Source: Celeribacter arenosi
GTDB lineage: Bacteria; Pseudomonadota; Alphaproteobacteria; Rhodobacterales; Rhodobacteraceae
NCBI RefSeq assembly: GCF_039539485.1
Contig: NZ_BAABDF010000006.1
Coordinates: 1-64,000 of the forward strand
Length of the DNA stretch: 64,000 nt
Direction: 5' to 3'
Made by a program: the position numbers and the translations under genes. Below, piece by piece: positions 43,526 through 53,385 of this stretch. Each line of letters begins with the position of its first letter. The first letter of the stretch is position 1. Under the pieces are notes generated by a model, which was given only the letters and a program-made list of their open reading frames with translations, had not been told where the DNA came from and did not search any database.

Positions 43526-45496
43526 CTATTCCGCCGCTTCGCGCGCAGGATCAACCAGCGTCACAATGTCGAACATGATCCGGTTCAACTCAAAGTCTTT
43601 GGGGGTGTAGACCTTGGACACCCCGATCTTGCGCAGCGCCTCGGCGTCCGCTTCGGGAATAATCCCGCCGACGACCACAGGAACCTGTCCCAAACCGGCA
43701 GCAAAGAGGCGTTCCATCAGTTCCGAGATGAGGGGCAGGTGGGACCCAGACAAGATCGACAGTCCCACAACATCAGCCGCGTCACGCAACGCCGCATCAA
43801 CAATCTCGCGCGGGGTGAGGCGGATACCTTCGTAGCTGATGTCAAAGCCCACATCGCGGGCGCGTGCAGCGATTTGTTCGGCGCCATTGGAGTGCCCGTC
43901 GAGGCCAGGCTTGCCGACGAGAAATTTGGGTTGGCGCCCCAGTGCCATCGCGACACGCGAAACCTCGCCACGTATGTCATCGAGACCCTCGGTGCGGTTC
44001 GACGGGTTTGCCGACACGCCGGTCGGGCCGCGATACTGCCCGAAAACCGCGCGCACAACGTCGCCCCATTCGCCGGTGGTGGCGCCGGCCTTTGCCGCGG
44101 CCACGGAGGCAGGCATGATGTTTGTGCCGTCGATGGCCGCTTGGCGCAGGTCGGCGAGCGCGGCTTTGACCGCGCCATCATCGCGCGCCTCGCGCCACGC
44201 AGTTAGACGTGCCACCTGATCAGCCTCAGCCTCTGGATCAGCTTCCATGATCGATCCGTCACCGGCGGTCAGGGGCGAGGGTTCGCCCACGGTCCACCGG
44301 TTCACCCCGACAACTGTCGTTTCGCCGCCTTCGATCTTGGTGATCCGCTCTGCGTTGGCCTCGACCAGTCGCGACTTCATATATTCGATCGCCTCGATGG
44401 CGCCGCCCATCCCGTCGAGCGTGGCAAGCTCTGCCCGCGCGCCTTCCTTTAGTGCCGCGACTTTGCGCTCCACGGCGGGGTTGTTGTCGAACAGGTCATC
44501 ATATTCCAGGAGGTCGGTTTCATAGGCGAGGATCTGTTGCATGCGTAGCGACCATTGCTGATCAAAGGGCCGTGGCAGGCCGAGCGCCTCGTTCCACGCG
44601 GGTAGCTGCACGGCGCGGGCGCGGGCGTTTTTGGACAGGGTCACGGCGAGCATCTCGATGAGGATGCGGTAGACGTTGTTCTCGGGCTGCTGCTCGGTGA
44701 GCCCCAGCGAATTCACCTGCACGCCATAGCGGAAGCGGCGGAATTTCGGGTCCTCGACACCATAGCGTTCGCGCGTGATCTCGTCCCACAGCTCGACAAA
44801 GGCGCGCATCTTGCACAGCTCGGTGACAAACCGGATGCCTGCATTCACAAAGAAAGAGATACGGCCGACCATCGTTGGAAAGGCCTCGGCGGGCACTTTT
44901 TCCTTGAGGTCGTCGAGCACGGCGATGGCCGTGGCGAGGGCAAAGGCCAACTCCTGCTCCGGCGTCGCGCCCGCTTCCTGCAGGTGGTAGGAACACACAT
45001 TCATCGGGTTCCATTTGGGCAGGTGCTCACGCGTGTAGGCGGCCACGTCTGTAATCATGCGCAAAGACGGGCGCGGCGGGCACACGTAAGTGCCGCGGCT
45101 GAGGTATTCTTTGATGATGTCGTTCTGCACAGTGCCCTGAAGTTGGGACACATCCGCACCTTGCTCTTCGGCCACCGCAATATAGAGCGCGAGAAGCCAT
45201 GGCGCGGTCGCATTGATCGTCATCGAGGTGTTCATCTGTTCGAGCGGGATGTCGTTAAAGAGTGCGCGCATGTCGCCCAGATGCGCCACCGGTACGCCGA
45301 CTTTGCCAACTTCACCCTTCGCCAACTCGTGATCGCTGTCATAGCCTGTCTGCGTGGGCAGATCGAAGGCGACCGAAAGGCCGGTCTGACCCTTTGACAG
45401 GTTGTTGCGATACAGCGCGTTCGAGGCCGAAGCCGTCGAATGGCCAGCATAGGTGCGAAAGAGCCAAGGCTTGTCTCTGGACTGGGATTCGGTCAT
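43526..45496 (-). CDS. ecm: Ethylmalonyl-CoA mutase
   Basis: Coenzyme-B12-dependent mutase of about 656 residues that converts (2R)-ethylmalonyl-CoA to methylsuccinyl-CoA. The N-terminus TYAGHSTASASNALYRNN and GLSVAFDLPTQTGYDSDH replace the methylmalonyl-CoA mutase equivalents and are typical of Ecm. The C-terminal cobalamin domain has the base-off motif GLDGHSNG (D-x-H-x-x-G). The start is set at MTESQSRDK. An in-frame ATG 18 bases upstream also exists. It is divergent from ccr across about 350 bases that hold the shared palindrome. Confidence 0.96.
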   Translation of the reverse strand: MTESQSRDKPWLFRTYAGHSTASASNALYRNNLSKGQTGLSVAFDLPTQTGYDSDHELAKGEVGKVGVPVAHLGDMRALFNDIPLEQMNTSMTINATAPWLLALYIAVAEEQGADVSQLQGTVQNDIIKEYLSRGTYVCPPRPSLRMITDVAAYTREHLPKWNPMNVCSYHLQEAGATPEQELAFALATAIAVLDDLKEKVPAEAFPTMVGRISFFVNAGIRFVTELCKMRAFVELWDEITRERYGVEDPKFRRFRYGVQVNSLGLTEQQPENNVYRILIEMLAVTLSKNARARAVQLPAWNEALGLPRPFDQQWSLRMQQILAYETDLLEYDDLFDNNPAVERKVAALKEGARAELATLDGMGGAIEAIEYMKSRLVEANAERITKIEGGETTVVGVNRWTVGEPSPLTAGDGSIMEADPEAEADQVARLTAWREARDDGAVKAALADLRQAAIDGTNIMPASVAAAKAGATTGEWGDVVRAVFGQYRGPTGVSANPSNRTEGLDDIRGEVSRVAMALGRQPKFLVGKPGLDGHSNGAEQIAARARDVGFDISYEGIRLTPREIVDAALRDAADVVGLSILSGSHLPLISELMERLFAAGLGQVPVVVGGIIPEADAEALRKIGVSKVYTPKDFELNRIMFDIVTLVDPAREAAE

Positions 45497-45565
45497 GGCG
45501 GCCTCGATTGGCAAAGTAATATTATTTCTCTTGGGGGTTTATGAGCGGAATTTTGTGCCGTTGTC

Positions 45566-45686
45566 AATTCTCCGCACTGCGGCAATTTGAGAAAACCCCA
45601 CGTATACTTCGAAATCCGCACAGCGAGGGTCGGATATCACGCCGGTATAGGCGCGATTTTCGCCATGTTCCCCTCAAATTTCTGCA
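45566..45686. promoter_or_regulatory. Shared ethylmalonyl-CoA operator sites between ecm and ccr
   Basis: The divergent region 45497-45852 holds no gene. A 23-mer at 45566-45588 (arms AATTCTCCGCA and TGCGGCAATTT around C) matches the mcl2 palindrome at 18 of 23 positions. A perfect copy of the left arm, AAATTTCTGCA, lies at 45676-45686, and AAATCCGCA at 45612-45620. TGCAAA is repeated near 45715 and 45729. These are probably binding sites for a regulator of both ecm and ccr. Confidence 0.65.
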
Positions 45687-45852
45687 CTCGCTCGGTTATA
45701 AAATTACAAAAACATGCAAAACTGGATTGCAAAGTTGCGTGCTCGCTCGTATCACCATGCTCAGAGAGGCCGCGATTCTGCATTGCGGCGCAGGACGGGG
45801 TGTCCCGGCCCACGGGCACCCCAACCCACAAACACGATGTCAGGAGGGCACT

Positions 45853-47133
<1,281 letters not shown>

Positions 47134-47174
47134 GCACCCTAACGCCGCAGAAGTCTCTGCATTTGAAACCAAAT

Positions 47175-47209
47175 AACCCGCTGTGGCATATGTCGCGGCG
47201 GGTTTCTTG
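47175..47209 (+). terminator. Probable terminator after ccr
   Basis: AACCCGC (47175-47181) pairs with GCGGGTT (47198-47204), followed by TTCTTGGTTGT. The loop is long but partly paired. It lies 42 bases after the ccr stop codon. Confidence 0.6.
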
Positions 47210-47226
47210 GTTGTGTTGCCCTTCTA

Positions 47227-47331
47227 CAACTTATAGTTGCACGCCTGAGTTTCGCCCGCTCCCAGACGCGAGAGAATCACCTATTCGGAAACTCTAACGC
47301 ACTGATTTTTGAGCGTATTTATAGAAATCAG
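47227..47331. other. Inverted repeats upstream of the quorum-sensing genes
   Basis: The 315-base gap 47134-47448 contains the ccr terminator, a CAACT-TAT-AGTTG palindrome at 47227-47239, and a CTGATTT (47302-47308) / AAATCAG (47325-47331) inverted repeat. The region is AT-rich compared with its surroundings. These could be operators for the small gene at 47449 and luxR. No canonical 18-20-bp lux box was recognised. Confidence 0.35.
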
Positions 47332-47448
47332 CACCTTACGAATTCCCACCTCGCTATTTTGGGGGAGTGCATATAGGCGAATTTCACAATGCAAAAACTC
47401 CTTCTAGGGTTGTTTCAGATCAGAAACTAAGCACCGAAGAGGGTTTAC

Positions 47449-47658
47449 ATGCGGCACGATTGGATACTTGATGTTCTCGCTGACCTACGCGTTTTCGCAA
47501 AGCAGAACGGTATGGAAGCGACCGCAGACCACCTTGCGGACGCCTGCCTTATCGTCGCGACCGAAATCACCAACGGGGGTCAGGACGTAAAGACGGACCG
47601 TGCGGGGGTGCATGACGGCGAATTTGGAAACGTTTCTGGAGGATATCCAGCACGTTGA
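47449..47658 (+). CDS. Small protein preceding luxR
   Basis: A 69-residue protein starting RHDWILDVLADLRVFAKQNG, followed by ADHLADACLIVATEI. It is helical, with an amphipathic N-terminal half. Similar small ORFs occur before luxR/luxI genes in Roseobacter-group genomes, as far as I recall. It overlaps the LuxR reading frame by about 47 bases, which suggests translational coupling. Function unknown. Confidence 0.65.
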   Translation: MRHDWILDVLADLRVFAKQNGMEATADHLADACLIVATEITNGGQDVKTDRAGVHDGEFGNVSGGYPAR

Positions 47659-48325
47659 GGACCTTGAAGGCTTTCAGGGTGCGACCGAAGAACTGCGCGA
47701 TATTCTCGGCATCGCTCATGTCGTCTACCATTGGGTCAACAGCGTAGGAGAACGTTTCGGCGCCGGCACATATTCCTCCGAATGGGTCGATCGCTATCTC
47801 GAAAAAGACTACCTAAGGATGGACCCCGTCATCTTCGGGTGCTTCCAACGATTTACTCCCGTGAATTGGAAGCAACTCGACTGGTCCGCAAAACCCGCCC
47901 GCGCTTTCTTTATGGAAGCAATCGATTTCGGGGTGGGGAACCAAGGGTACACAATACCGATTCGCGGTCCGAGCGGGCAATTTGCCCTATTCACCCTGAA
48001 TGATTCGAGCGCGGACGACGAATGGGAAGGATTTATCCGTGAACACGGGCGCGATCTCGTCATCATTGCGCATGAGTTCAATAAACGGGCACTGGAATTC
48101 GAAAAAGACAATAAATCCATGCCCCTCCCTGCGCTATCTCCGCGCGAATTATCGGCAATTACTTATCTTGCCAAAGGGTTATCACGTGCACAGGCAGCAG
48201 CCCAAATGGGCATCTCAGAGCACACATTAAGGGTCTATATAGAGGCTGGGCGGCATAAACTTGGTGCATTGAACACAACACACGCCGTCGCGCGGGCCCT
48301 CTCGATGGGCATTATCATCGTGTAA
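47612..48325 (+). CDS. luxR: LuxR-family autoinducer-binding regulator
   Basis: A 237-residue quorum-sensing regulator. The acyl-homoserine-lactone domain has the conserved residues in order: EWVDRYLEKDYLRMDPVIF (Trp, Tyr, Asp-Pro-Val) and VNW, then GYTIPIRG. The C-terminal LuxR helix-turn-helix is LSPRELSAITYLAKGLS, with ISEHTLRVY. The start ATG at 47612 is preferred over GTG at 47600. It is 136 bases upstream of the luxI-type synthase gene, and the pair probably responds to its own signal. Confidence 0.92.
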   Translation: MTANLETFLEDIQHVEDLEGFQGATEELRDILGIAHVVYHWVNSVGERFGAGTYSSEWVDRYLEKDYLRMDPVIFGCFQRFTPVNWKQLDWSAKPARAFFMEAIDFGVGNQGYTIPIRGPSGQFALFTLNDSSADDEWEGFIREHGRDLVIIAHEFNKRALEFEKDNKSMPLPALSPRELSAITYLAKGLSRAQAAAQMGISEHTLRVYIEAGRHKLGALNTTHAVARALSMGIIIV

Positions 48326-48461
48326 CTACGCGTTGCGCTTAAAAAAGATGCATCGCGCTTAGGTAGAACTATCCGATAATCTCAGCGCACGCTGCGGGAA
48401 GGCTATGGTTAACATATCCCCGTTAGCGTGACCTTGGATGACGGAGATAGGAGCTACCACA

Positions 48462-49100
48462 ATGCTGCACTACATTTACGCAAACGACCTTCACCTTTTT
48501 CCGCGCCTTCGCGACACGATGTTTCGCGACCGCGCCGAACAATTCAAAACCCGCCTGGGATGGGACGTGCGGGTGAACGAGGCGGGTGAAGAGAAAGACG
48601 AATACGACGTAATCAATCCCCTCTATGTAATCTGGCAAAACGCGGACGGCAGTCATGGTGGTTCAATGCGTTTCCTCCCGACCGTGGGCCAGACAATGGT
48701 CAACGACCATTTCTCACATATTTCCGACGGGGTGCGGATCGAGAGCCCGCTGATTTGGGAATGCACCCGTTTCTGCCTCGCCCCGGGCGCGGACCGTCGC
48801 GTGACGGCCGCACTGACCGTTGCCGCAGGCGAAATCATGGATGAATTCCACCTCGAACACTTTGTCGGCGTGTTCGATCCGCGCATGGAGCGCATCTATT
48901 CCCTCATGGGTCTCAAACCTGACGTCATCGGTCGCGTTGGTGAGGGGGCTTCGGCCATCGGCGTCGGTCTTTGGACCATGGACGAGGATATGTTCGAACC
49001 CACGCTGGAAAAGGCAGGTTTTGATCGCGAGACATCGAAAATGTGGTTCCGCGATGCCTTCGCTGTTCCCTATTTCGAGGACGAGCGCGCAATCGCATGA
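48462..49100 (+). CDS. luxI: Acyl-homoserine-lactone synthase (LuxI family)
   Basis: A 212-residue autoinducer synthase. The conserved residues are present: FRDRAEQFKTRLGWDV (Arg, Phe, Trp), EKDEYDVINPLYVI (Glu, Asp, Asp), GGSMRFLPT (Arg) and WECTRFCL (Glu, Arg). It makes an acyl-homoserine lactone from acyl-ACP and S-adenosylmethionine. The chain length cannot be predicted. The start at 48462 has AGGAG 8 bases upstream. A GTTAGCG heptamer at 48422-48428 resembles the LacI-type sites at the TCA promoters. Confidence 0.93.
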   Translation: MLHYIYANDLHLFPRLRDTMFRDRAEQFKTRLGWDVRVNEAGEEKDEYDVINPLYVIWQNADGSHGGSMRFLPTVGQTMVNDHFSHISDGVRIESPLIWECTRFCLAPGADRRVTAALTVAAGEIMDEFHLEHFVGVFDPRMERIYSLMGLKPDVIGRVGEGASAIGVGLWTMDEDMFEPTLEKAGFDRETSKMWFRDAFAVPYFEDERAIA

Positions 49101-49130
49101 TCCGGCTGGCGCCATGTCCGGCGGCCCATT

Positions 49131-50672
49131 ATGGTCGCCGGCATGGCGCTCCCTTCCATCATATTTTCCGACGATCAGGCCGAGGCTTATGACGCAGTCT
49201 CAGAGGCCCTATCGAAGGTCGGCATCAACCTTGATGATGGCGTCCTCACGCCGCGTGCGGACGGGAAATCCCATGTCCGCGCTGTGATCGGTAAGGCTGG
49301 GTCGGGTAAAACACTGTTGCTGGCGCGGCTCTATCACGCGCTGGACGAGGCGGGCGTTGATCTCATTTCCGGGGACTGGGAAGGGCGCCGGCGCAAAGAT
49401 CGCCGCACTCTCGCCATTCTCGCCCCCACGAACAAAGCGGCCAGCGTGCTGCGCAACCGTGGCGTTCCGGCGACCACGATCCACCGGATTCTCTACACGC
49501 CGGTCTATGATCCGAAATACGAAAAAATTGCCGAGTGGCTCGCAGGCCAAGGTGAACGCCCACAGGTCGAAGATCTCCCCGACATCGCGCTCGACCGCGC
49601 CTATGCGTTCTTCCAAAACAACAAATCTATTCCCGGCGCTCTGGCGGCCGCGGGTCTGAAGGGGTCCGACTTCATCACCGGATGGAAACGGCGCGACGAC
49701 CCGCTCGACATCGGGTTCGTGGATGAATCCTCGATGCTCGATGACCGCCAACTGGAGGACCTGCAGGAAATCTTTCCGACGCTGATCCTCTTTGGCGATC
49801 CCGCACAGCTGCCCCCCGTCGGGCAGGCAGGCACCATGGTCTTTGAAAAGCTCGACCAGAAACGTGTGCACGTCCTTCACCGCGTCCACCGTCAGGAACA
49901 GGACAGCCCGATCCTCGACCTCGCCCATGCGCTCAGCGATCCATCCTTGGGTTTCGAGACCTTCGAGCGGATGGTCGAAGACGCTGCAAAGCGCGACGAA
50001 CGTGTTGTCTACGCCAGCCGCGTCGAAAGCGACCTGATGGCCCGCTCGCCCGTTCTGGTGTGGCGCAACGCGACTCGTATCCGCCTCATCCATGCCTTTC
50101 GCGCAGTCTACGGTGCCCCCGAGGACGCCCTGTTACCCGGAGAGCCGCTGATCTGCGATGGCATCGAACTGCCGCTCAAACACCGCAAAAAACGCCTCGA
50201 CCTAGAGGCGCGCGGATTGATCAAGGGTGCGCAGGTCACCTACCTCGGCCCGGGGACCAAACCGGGATTTTCGCGTCTGCACGTCCACGGTTCCGAAGAC
50301 CCCAACATCCGCGCCGCGTCGATCATCAAAATCGAAATGCCCGACGAAGAAGAACCGTTCATCCCCTATGCCGCGCGCATGGGGGCGTCGTTCCTGCACG
50401 GCGCTGCAGTCACCATTCACAAAGCGCAAGGGTCGCAATGGGAGAGGGTTCAGGTCTTTGCCCCCGACCTCTTCGCCGCCGCGCGCGTCGGGCGGATCGA
50501 GGCGGGCATACCGCTCTGGAAACGTCTGGCCTATGTGGCGATCACGCGCGCCGAGAGCCAACTCCTCTGGGTGACGCGGGCCCGTTTGGCCAAGCCGAGC
50601 GAACCACTTCGCACCGATGACCTACAGGCCATCGCCCCCGCACCGGTCACGACCGCCGACCGCCTCCTTTAA
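49131..50672 (+). CDS. RecD/Dda-like superfamily 1 DNA helicase
   Basis: A 513-residue ATP-dependent helicase. Walker A is IGKAGSGKT (53-61), Walker B is GFVDESSMLD, followed by LFGDPAQLPPVG, VHRQ, and the C-terminal TIHKAQGSQW and YVAITRAESQLLW motifs of the RecD2/UvrD-C type. It has no N-terminal RecD extension. The nearest described relatives are phage Dda and bacterial RecD2-like helicases. Its last 4 bases overlap the convergent TIGR02186 gene. Substrate and partner unknown. Confidence 0.88.
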   Translation: MVAGMALPSIIFSDDQAEAYDAVSEALSKVGINLDDGVLTPRADGKSHVRAVIGKAGSGKTLLLARLYHALDEAGVDLISGDWEGRRRKDRRTLAILAPTNKAASVLRNRGVPATTIHRILYTPVYDPKYEKIAEWLAGQGERPQVEDLPDIALDRAYAFFQNNKSIPGALAAAGLKGSDFITGWKRRDDPLDIGFVDESSMLDDRQLEDLQEIFPTLILFGDPAQLPPVGQAGTMVFEKLDQKRVHVLHRVHRQEQDSPILDLAHALSDPSLGFETFERMVEDAAKRDERVVYASRVESDLMARSPVLVWRNATRIRLIHAFRAVYGAPEDALLPGEPLICDGIELPLKHRKKRLDLEARGLIKGAQVTYLGPGTKPGFSRLHVHGSEDPNIRAASIIKIEMPDEEEPFIPYAARMGASFLHGAAVTIHKAQGSQWERVQVFAPDLFAAARVGRIEAGIPLWKRLAYVAITRAESQLLWVTRARLAKPSEPLRTDDLQAIAPAPVTTADRLL

Positions 50673-51409
50673 CGCCGGAGCAGGCGGAACGCCTCGGAGG
50701 CCCCCCATCCGAAAACCACCGCAATGAACAGCGCCAGCAGGCCATAGATGAACGCGTGGTCATAGGCGAGGCGATACAGCCACCGTTCGATCCCGACCTT
50801 TTGCACATTGATAGAGGTCCCGTAACTGTCGATCACCCGCCCGTCGCGCACCAGAAAAATCCGCGTCGTATAGGCGCCTTCGACCAGATTGGCGGGCAGG
50901 GCAATGGAGCTGCGAAACAGCGTATCCTCGATCAGGTCGACCGCCGTCCCATCGGTCGCGTAAACGCCCTCGGCGCGCCGGATGCGCAACAATGCCTCCC
51001 GCGCGGCAAGCCCGCGCATCGCAGGCAGAATGCGTTTTTCCGCGCTGATTTTCCACAGGGTGTCGGTCAGGTTCGGCAAAACATCACCCAGCGGGCGCGT
51101 GGCGGCGACGGTATAAAAGGTCGGCGTGTGACCGATGACCCGCGCCTCGACATTGACCCAAATCCCCAAACGACGGTCCTTGCGGCGCAGCACCTCGACC
51201 TGTTCGGGGCCGGCAACCGTGATGATCACATCCAATGGCGCGTCACCGGACACCGGCGCGTCGCGTTTGATCGCCCCGAATACGAGGATCTCCGAGCCAT
51301 CGAAATTCGCGGTGATCGAAATCCGGCTCTGGCTCAGGGCGGCCACAATATCTTCACCCGCCACCGGCAGGGGCAGCAAAAGCAGGAGGAAGGCCAAAAG
51401 GCGCATCAT
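50669..51409 (-). CDS. TIGR02186 family membrane protein
   Basis: A 246-residue protein with a signal peptide (cleaved near PVAGEDI), a beta-rich periplasmic body (LSQSRISITANFDGSEILVFG) and one C-terminal membrane helix (about 218-238). This is the TIGR02186 family, which commonly pairs with a TauE-like gene as here. The start overlaps the TauE gene stop by 4 bases. It is likely a periplasmic partner of the exporter. Confidence 0.88.
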   Translation of the reverse strand: MMRLLAFLLLLLPLPVAGEDIVAALSQSRISITANFDGSEILVFGAIKRDAPVSGDAPLDVIITVAGPEQVEVLRRKDRRLGIWVNVEARVIGHTPTFYTVAATRPLGDVLPNLTDTLWKISAEKRILPAMRGLAAREALLRIRRAEGVYATDGTAVDLIEDTLFRSSIALPANLVEGAYTTRIFLVRDGRVIDSYGTSINVQKVGIERWLYRLAYDHAFIYGLLALFIAVVFGWGASEAFRLLRR

Positions 51410-52314
51410 GCTTCCACCGAGAATAGTTCAGCGGGCTCCAGAAACAGATCGAGGCCGAGTTTCAGACAGACCGCCAGAACCAACAGGGCCAGCAGGATGC
51501 GTAACTGCTCCGCCTTGAGGCGCAGCCCGATCTGGGACCCGATCTGCGCTCCGACCACTCCACCCACCAGCAGGATAAAGGCGAGCAGAATATCGACCGT
51601 ATGGTTGGTGGTCGCATGCAAAAGCGTGGTGAAGGCGGTGACGAAAATGATCTGGAAGAGCGATGTACCTATCACAACCTTGGTCGGCATGCCGAGGATA
51701 TAGATCATCGCAGGCACCATGATGAACCCGCCGCCAACGCCCATGATCGCGGCCAACATCCCCACCAGAAACCCCACGCCCAATGGCGGAATGACGGAGA
51801 TATAGAGGCCCGATGTGCGGAACTTGGTCTTGATCGGCAGGGCATGCACCCACGTGTGCTTTTTGCGCTCCGGACGCCCCGCCGGACGATTTTTCGCCCG
51901 CCGGATCGCACGGATACTCTCAACCAGCATCAGAAACCCGATAATCCCGAGAAACACGACATAACAAAGCGTTACGAGCAAATCGACCTGACCCAGATCA
52001 CGCAATATATTGAAAATCTGCATCCCCGCGAACGACCCCACGAGGCCCCCCGCCAACAGCACGAGCCCCATCTTCAAATCGACAGTCTTGCGTTTCCAAT
52101 GCGCCAATACACCCGACACGGAGGAGGCGACGATCTGGTTGGAGGAGGTGGCAACCGCCACAGCGGGCGGGATGCCGACAAAGAACAAAAGCGGCGTGAT
52201 CAGAAACCCGCCACCCACGCCGAACATGCCCGACAGGATACCGACCACACTCCCGATGCCGAGAAGCAGGTAGGCGTTCACCGACACCTCGGCAATGGGG
52301 AGAAAGATCTGCAT
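51406..52314 (-). CDS. TauE/SafE-family sulfite-exporter-like protein
   Basis: About 302 residues with eight or more membrane helices. MFGVGGGFLITPLLFFVG and AAIMGVGGGFIMVPAMI are the two glycine-rich signature loops of the TauE/SafE family. The start at MQIFLPIAE (52314) is preferred over an upstream GTG at 52338. It forms an operon with the TIGR02186 gene. A different TauE-like gene is at 30616, and this one has the more typical family sequence. Confidence 0.9.
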   Translation of the reverse strand: MQIFLPIAEVSVNAYLLLGIGSVVGILSGMFGVGGGFLITPLLFFVGIPPAVAVATSSNQIVASSVSGVLAHWKRKTVDLKMGLVLLAGGLVGSFAGMQIFNILRDLGQVDLLVTLCYVVFLGIIGFLMLVESIRAIRRAKNRPAGRPERKKHTWVHALPIKTKFRTSGLYISVIPPLGVGFLVGMLAAIMGVGGGFIMVPAMIYILGMPTKVVIGTSLFQIIFVTAFTTLLHATTNHTVDILLAFILLVGGVVGAQIGSQIGLRLKAEQLRILLALLVLAVCLKLGLDLFLEPAELFSVEA

Positions 52315-52389
52315 TCTATGACTTTCGCTGCGGTGCACTCATGGTTGCAACGAAAACCCGCGCGGGTCAAATGCGCTGCTGCGGTTGCG

Positions 52390-52416
52390 AAAGAAAAACG
52401 GGCCCGAAGGCCCGCC
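52390..52416 (-). terminator. Terminator of the nucleoside-transporter operon
   Basis: On the minus strand, CGGGCC-TTCG-GGCCCG (52399-52414) is followed by TTTTTCTTTC. It lies just after the stop codon of the last permease gene. Confidence 0.88.
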
Positions 52417-52419
52417 TTG

Positions 52420-53382
52420 CTATCTCTCTTTGACGTAGGGTTGCCCACCCGCGCGCGGCGGGATCGCTTTGCCCACGAACCCGGCGAGGATGATCACGGT
52501 CAGAATGTAGGGCAGGGCCTGCATGAACTGCACCGGAATGACAAAGTCGCCGAGCGAAATCGATTGGTAGCGGTTGCCGATGGCCTCCAGAAACCCGAAC
52601 AGCAATGTCGCCGACAACGCATACCATGGCCGCCACTTCGCAAAGATCAACGCCGCCAGCGCGATGTAGCCGCGACCCGCGCTCATGTCTTTGACGAAAC
52701 CTGCCGCGAGGGAGGCGAGATATGTCCCCGCCATGCCACAAAGCACACCGGCAATGATCAGCGACGCGTAGCGCATCCGCACAACCGACACACCGGCCGT
52801 ATCCACCGCACTGGGGTTTTCACCCACGGCCCGCAGACGGAGCCCAAAACGTGTGCGATACAGCACCCACCAAGACAGCGGCACACAGGCAATCGCGATA
52901 TAGGTCAGCGCAGTATGTCCCGAAATCAGCTCGTAATAGAGCGGCCCGATAAAGGGCACATCGGCCAGTTTCTCCGCGAACGGCAGGTTCCACGCCTCGA
53001 ACCGGCCGTTACCGGTCAGCGGCGGCGTGCGCCCGCCGAGTTGGAACCAACTCTGCCCGATCACCACCGTCAGACCGGCAGCGAGAAAGTTGAGCGCCAC
53101 ACCGGAGATGAGCTGGTCGCCCTTAAAGGTGATGGACGCCAGACCGTGCAGCATCGAAAACGCCATCGACGCGGCGATACCGGCCAACAGCCCGAGCCAG
53201 ATCGACCCCGTGACGGCAGCCGCCGCGCCCGACATAAAGGCGGCGGCCAAAAGTTTGCCCTCCAGCCCGATGTCCACAACGCCCGCGCGCTCGGAGAACA
53301 GACCCGCAAGACAGGTCAGCAACAAAGGCGTGGCCAATCGCACGGTCGAGTCGAGAATTTGGAGGATCGTTGCATAATCCAT
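52420..53382 (-). CDS. ABC transporter permease, BMP/nucleoside type (second subunit)
   Basis: A 320-residue permease with about eight helices, of the branched-chain/ribose permease superfamily. GLFSERAGVVDIGLEGKLL and TLRAVGENPSAVDTAGVSV-type (RLRAVGENPSAVDTAG) are characteristic of the second permease in BMP-type purine-nucleoside transporters. It starts 3 bases after the first permease gene and ends the operon. Confidence 0.93.
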   Translation of the reverse strand: MDYATILQILDSTVRLATPLLLTCLAGLFSERAGVVDIGLEGKLLAAAFMSGAAAAVTGSIWLGLLAGIAASMAFSMLHGLASITFKGDQLISGVALNFLAAGLTVVIGQSWFQLGGRTPPLTGNGRFEAWNLPFAEKLADVPFIGPLYYELISGHTALTYIAIACVPLSWWVLYRTRFGLRLRAVGENPSAVDTAGVSVVRMRYASLIIAGVLCGMAGTYLASLAAGFVKDMSAGRGYIALAALIFAKWRPWYALSATLLFGFLEAIGNRYQSISLGDFVIPVQFMQALPYILTVIILAGFVGKAIPPRAGGQPYVKER

Positions 53383-53385
53383 CGC

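Noticed and set aside
45541..45852. N-terminal extension of ccr from an upstream ATG
   Set aside because: It crosses the shared operator, adds Cys/Arg-rich sequence foreign to the family, and the ATG at 45853 has an excellent ribosome binding site.
48383..48394. CAGCG-CA-CGCTG palindrome before luxI as a lux box
   Set aside because: It is only 12 bases and has the opposite CAG/CTG orientation to known lux boxes.
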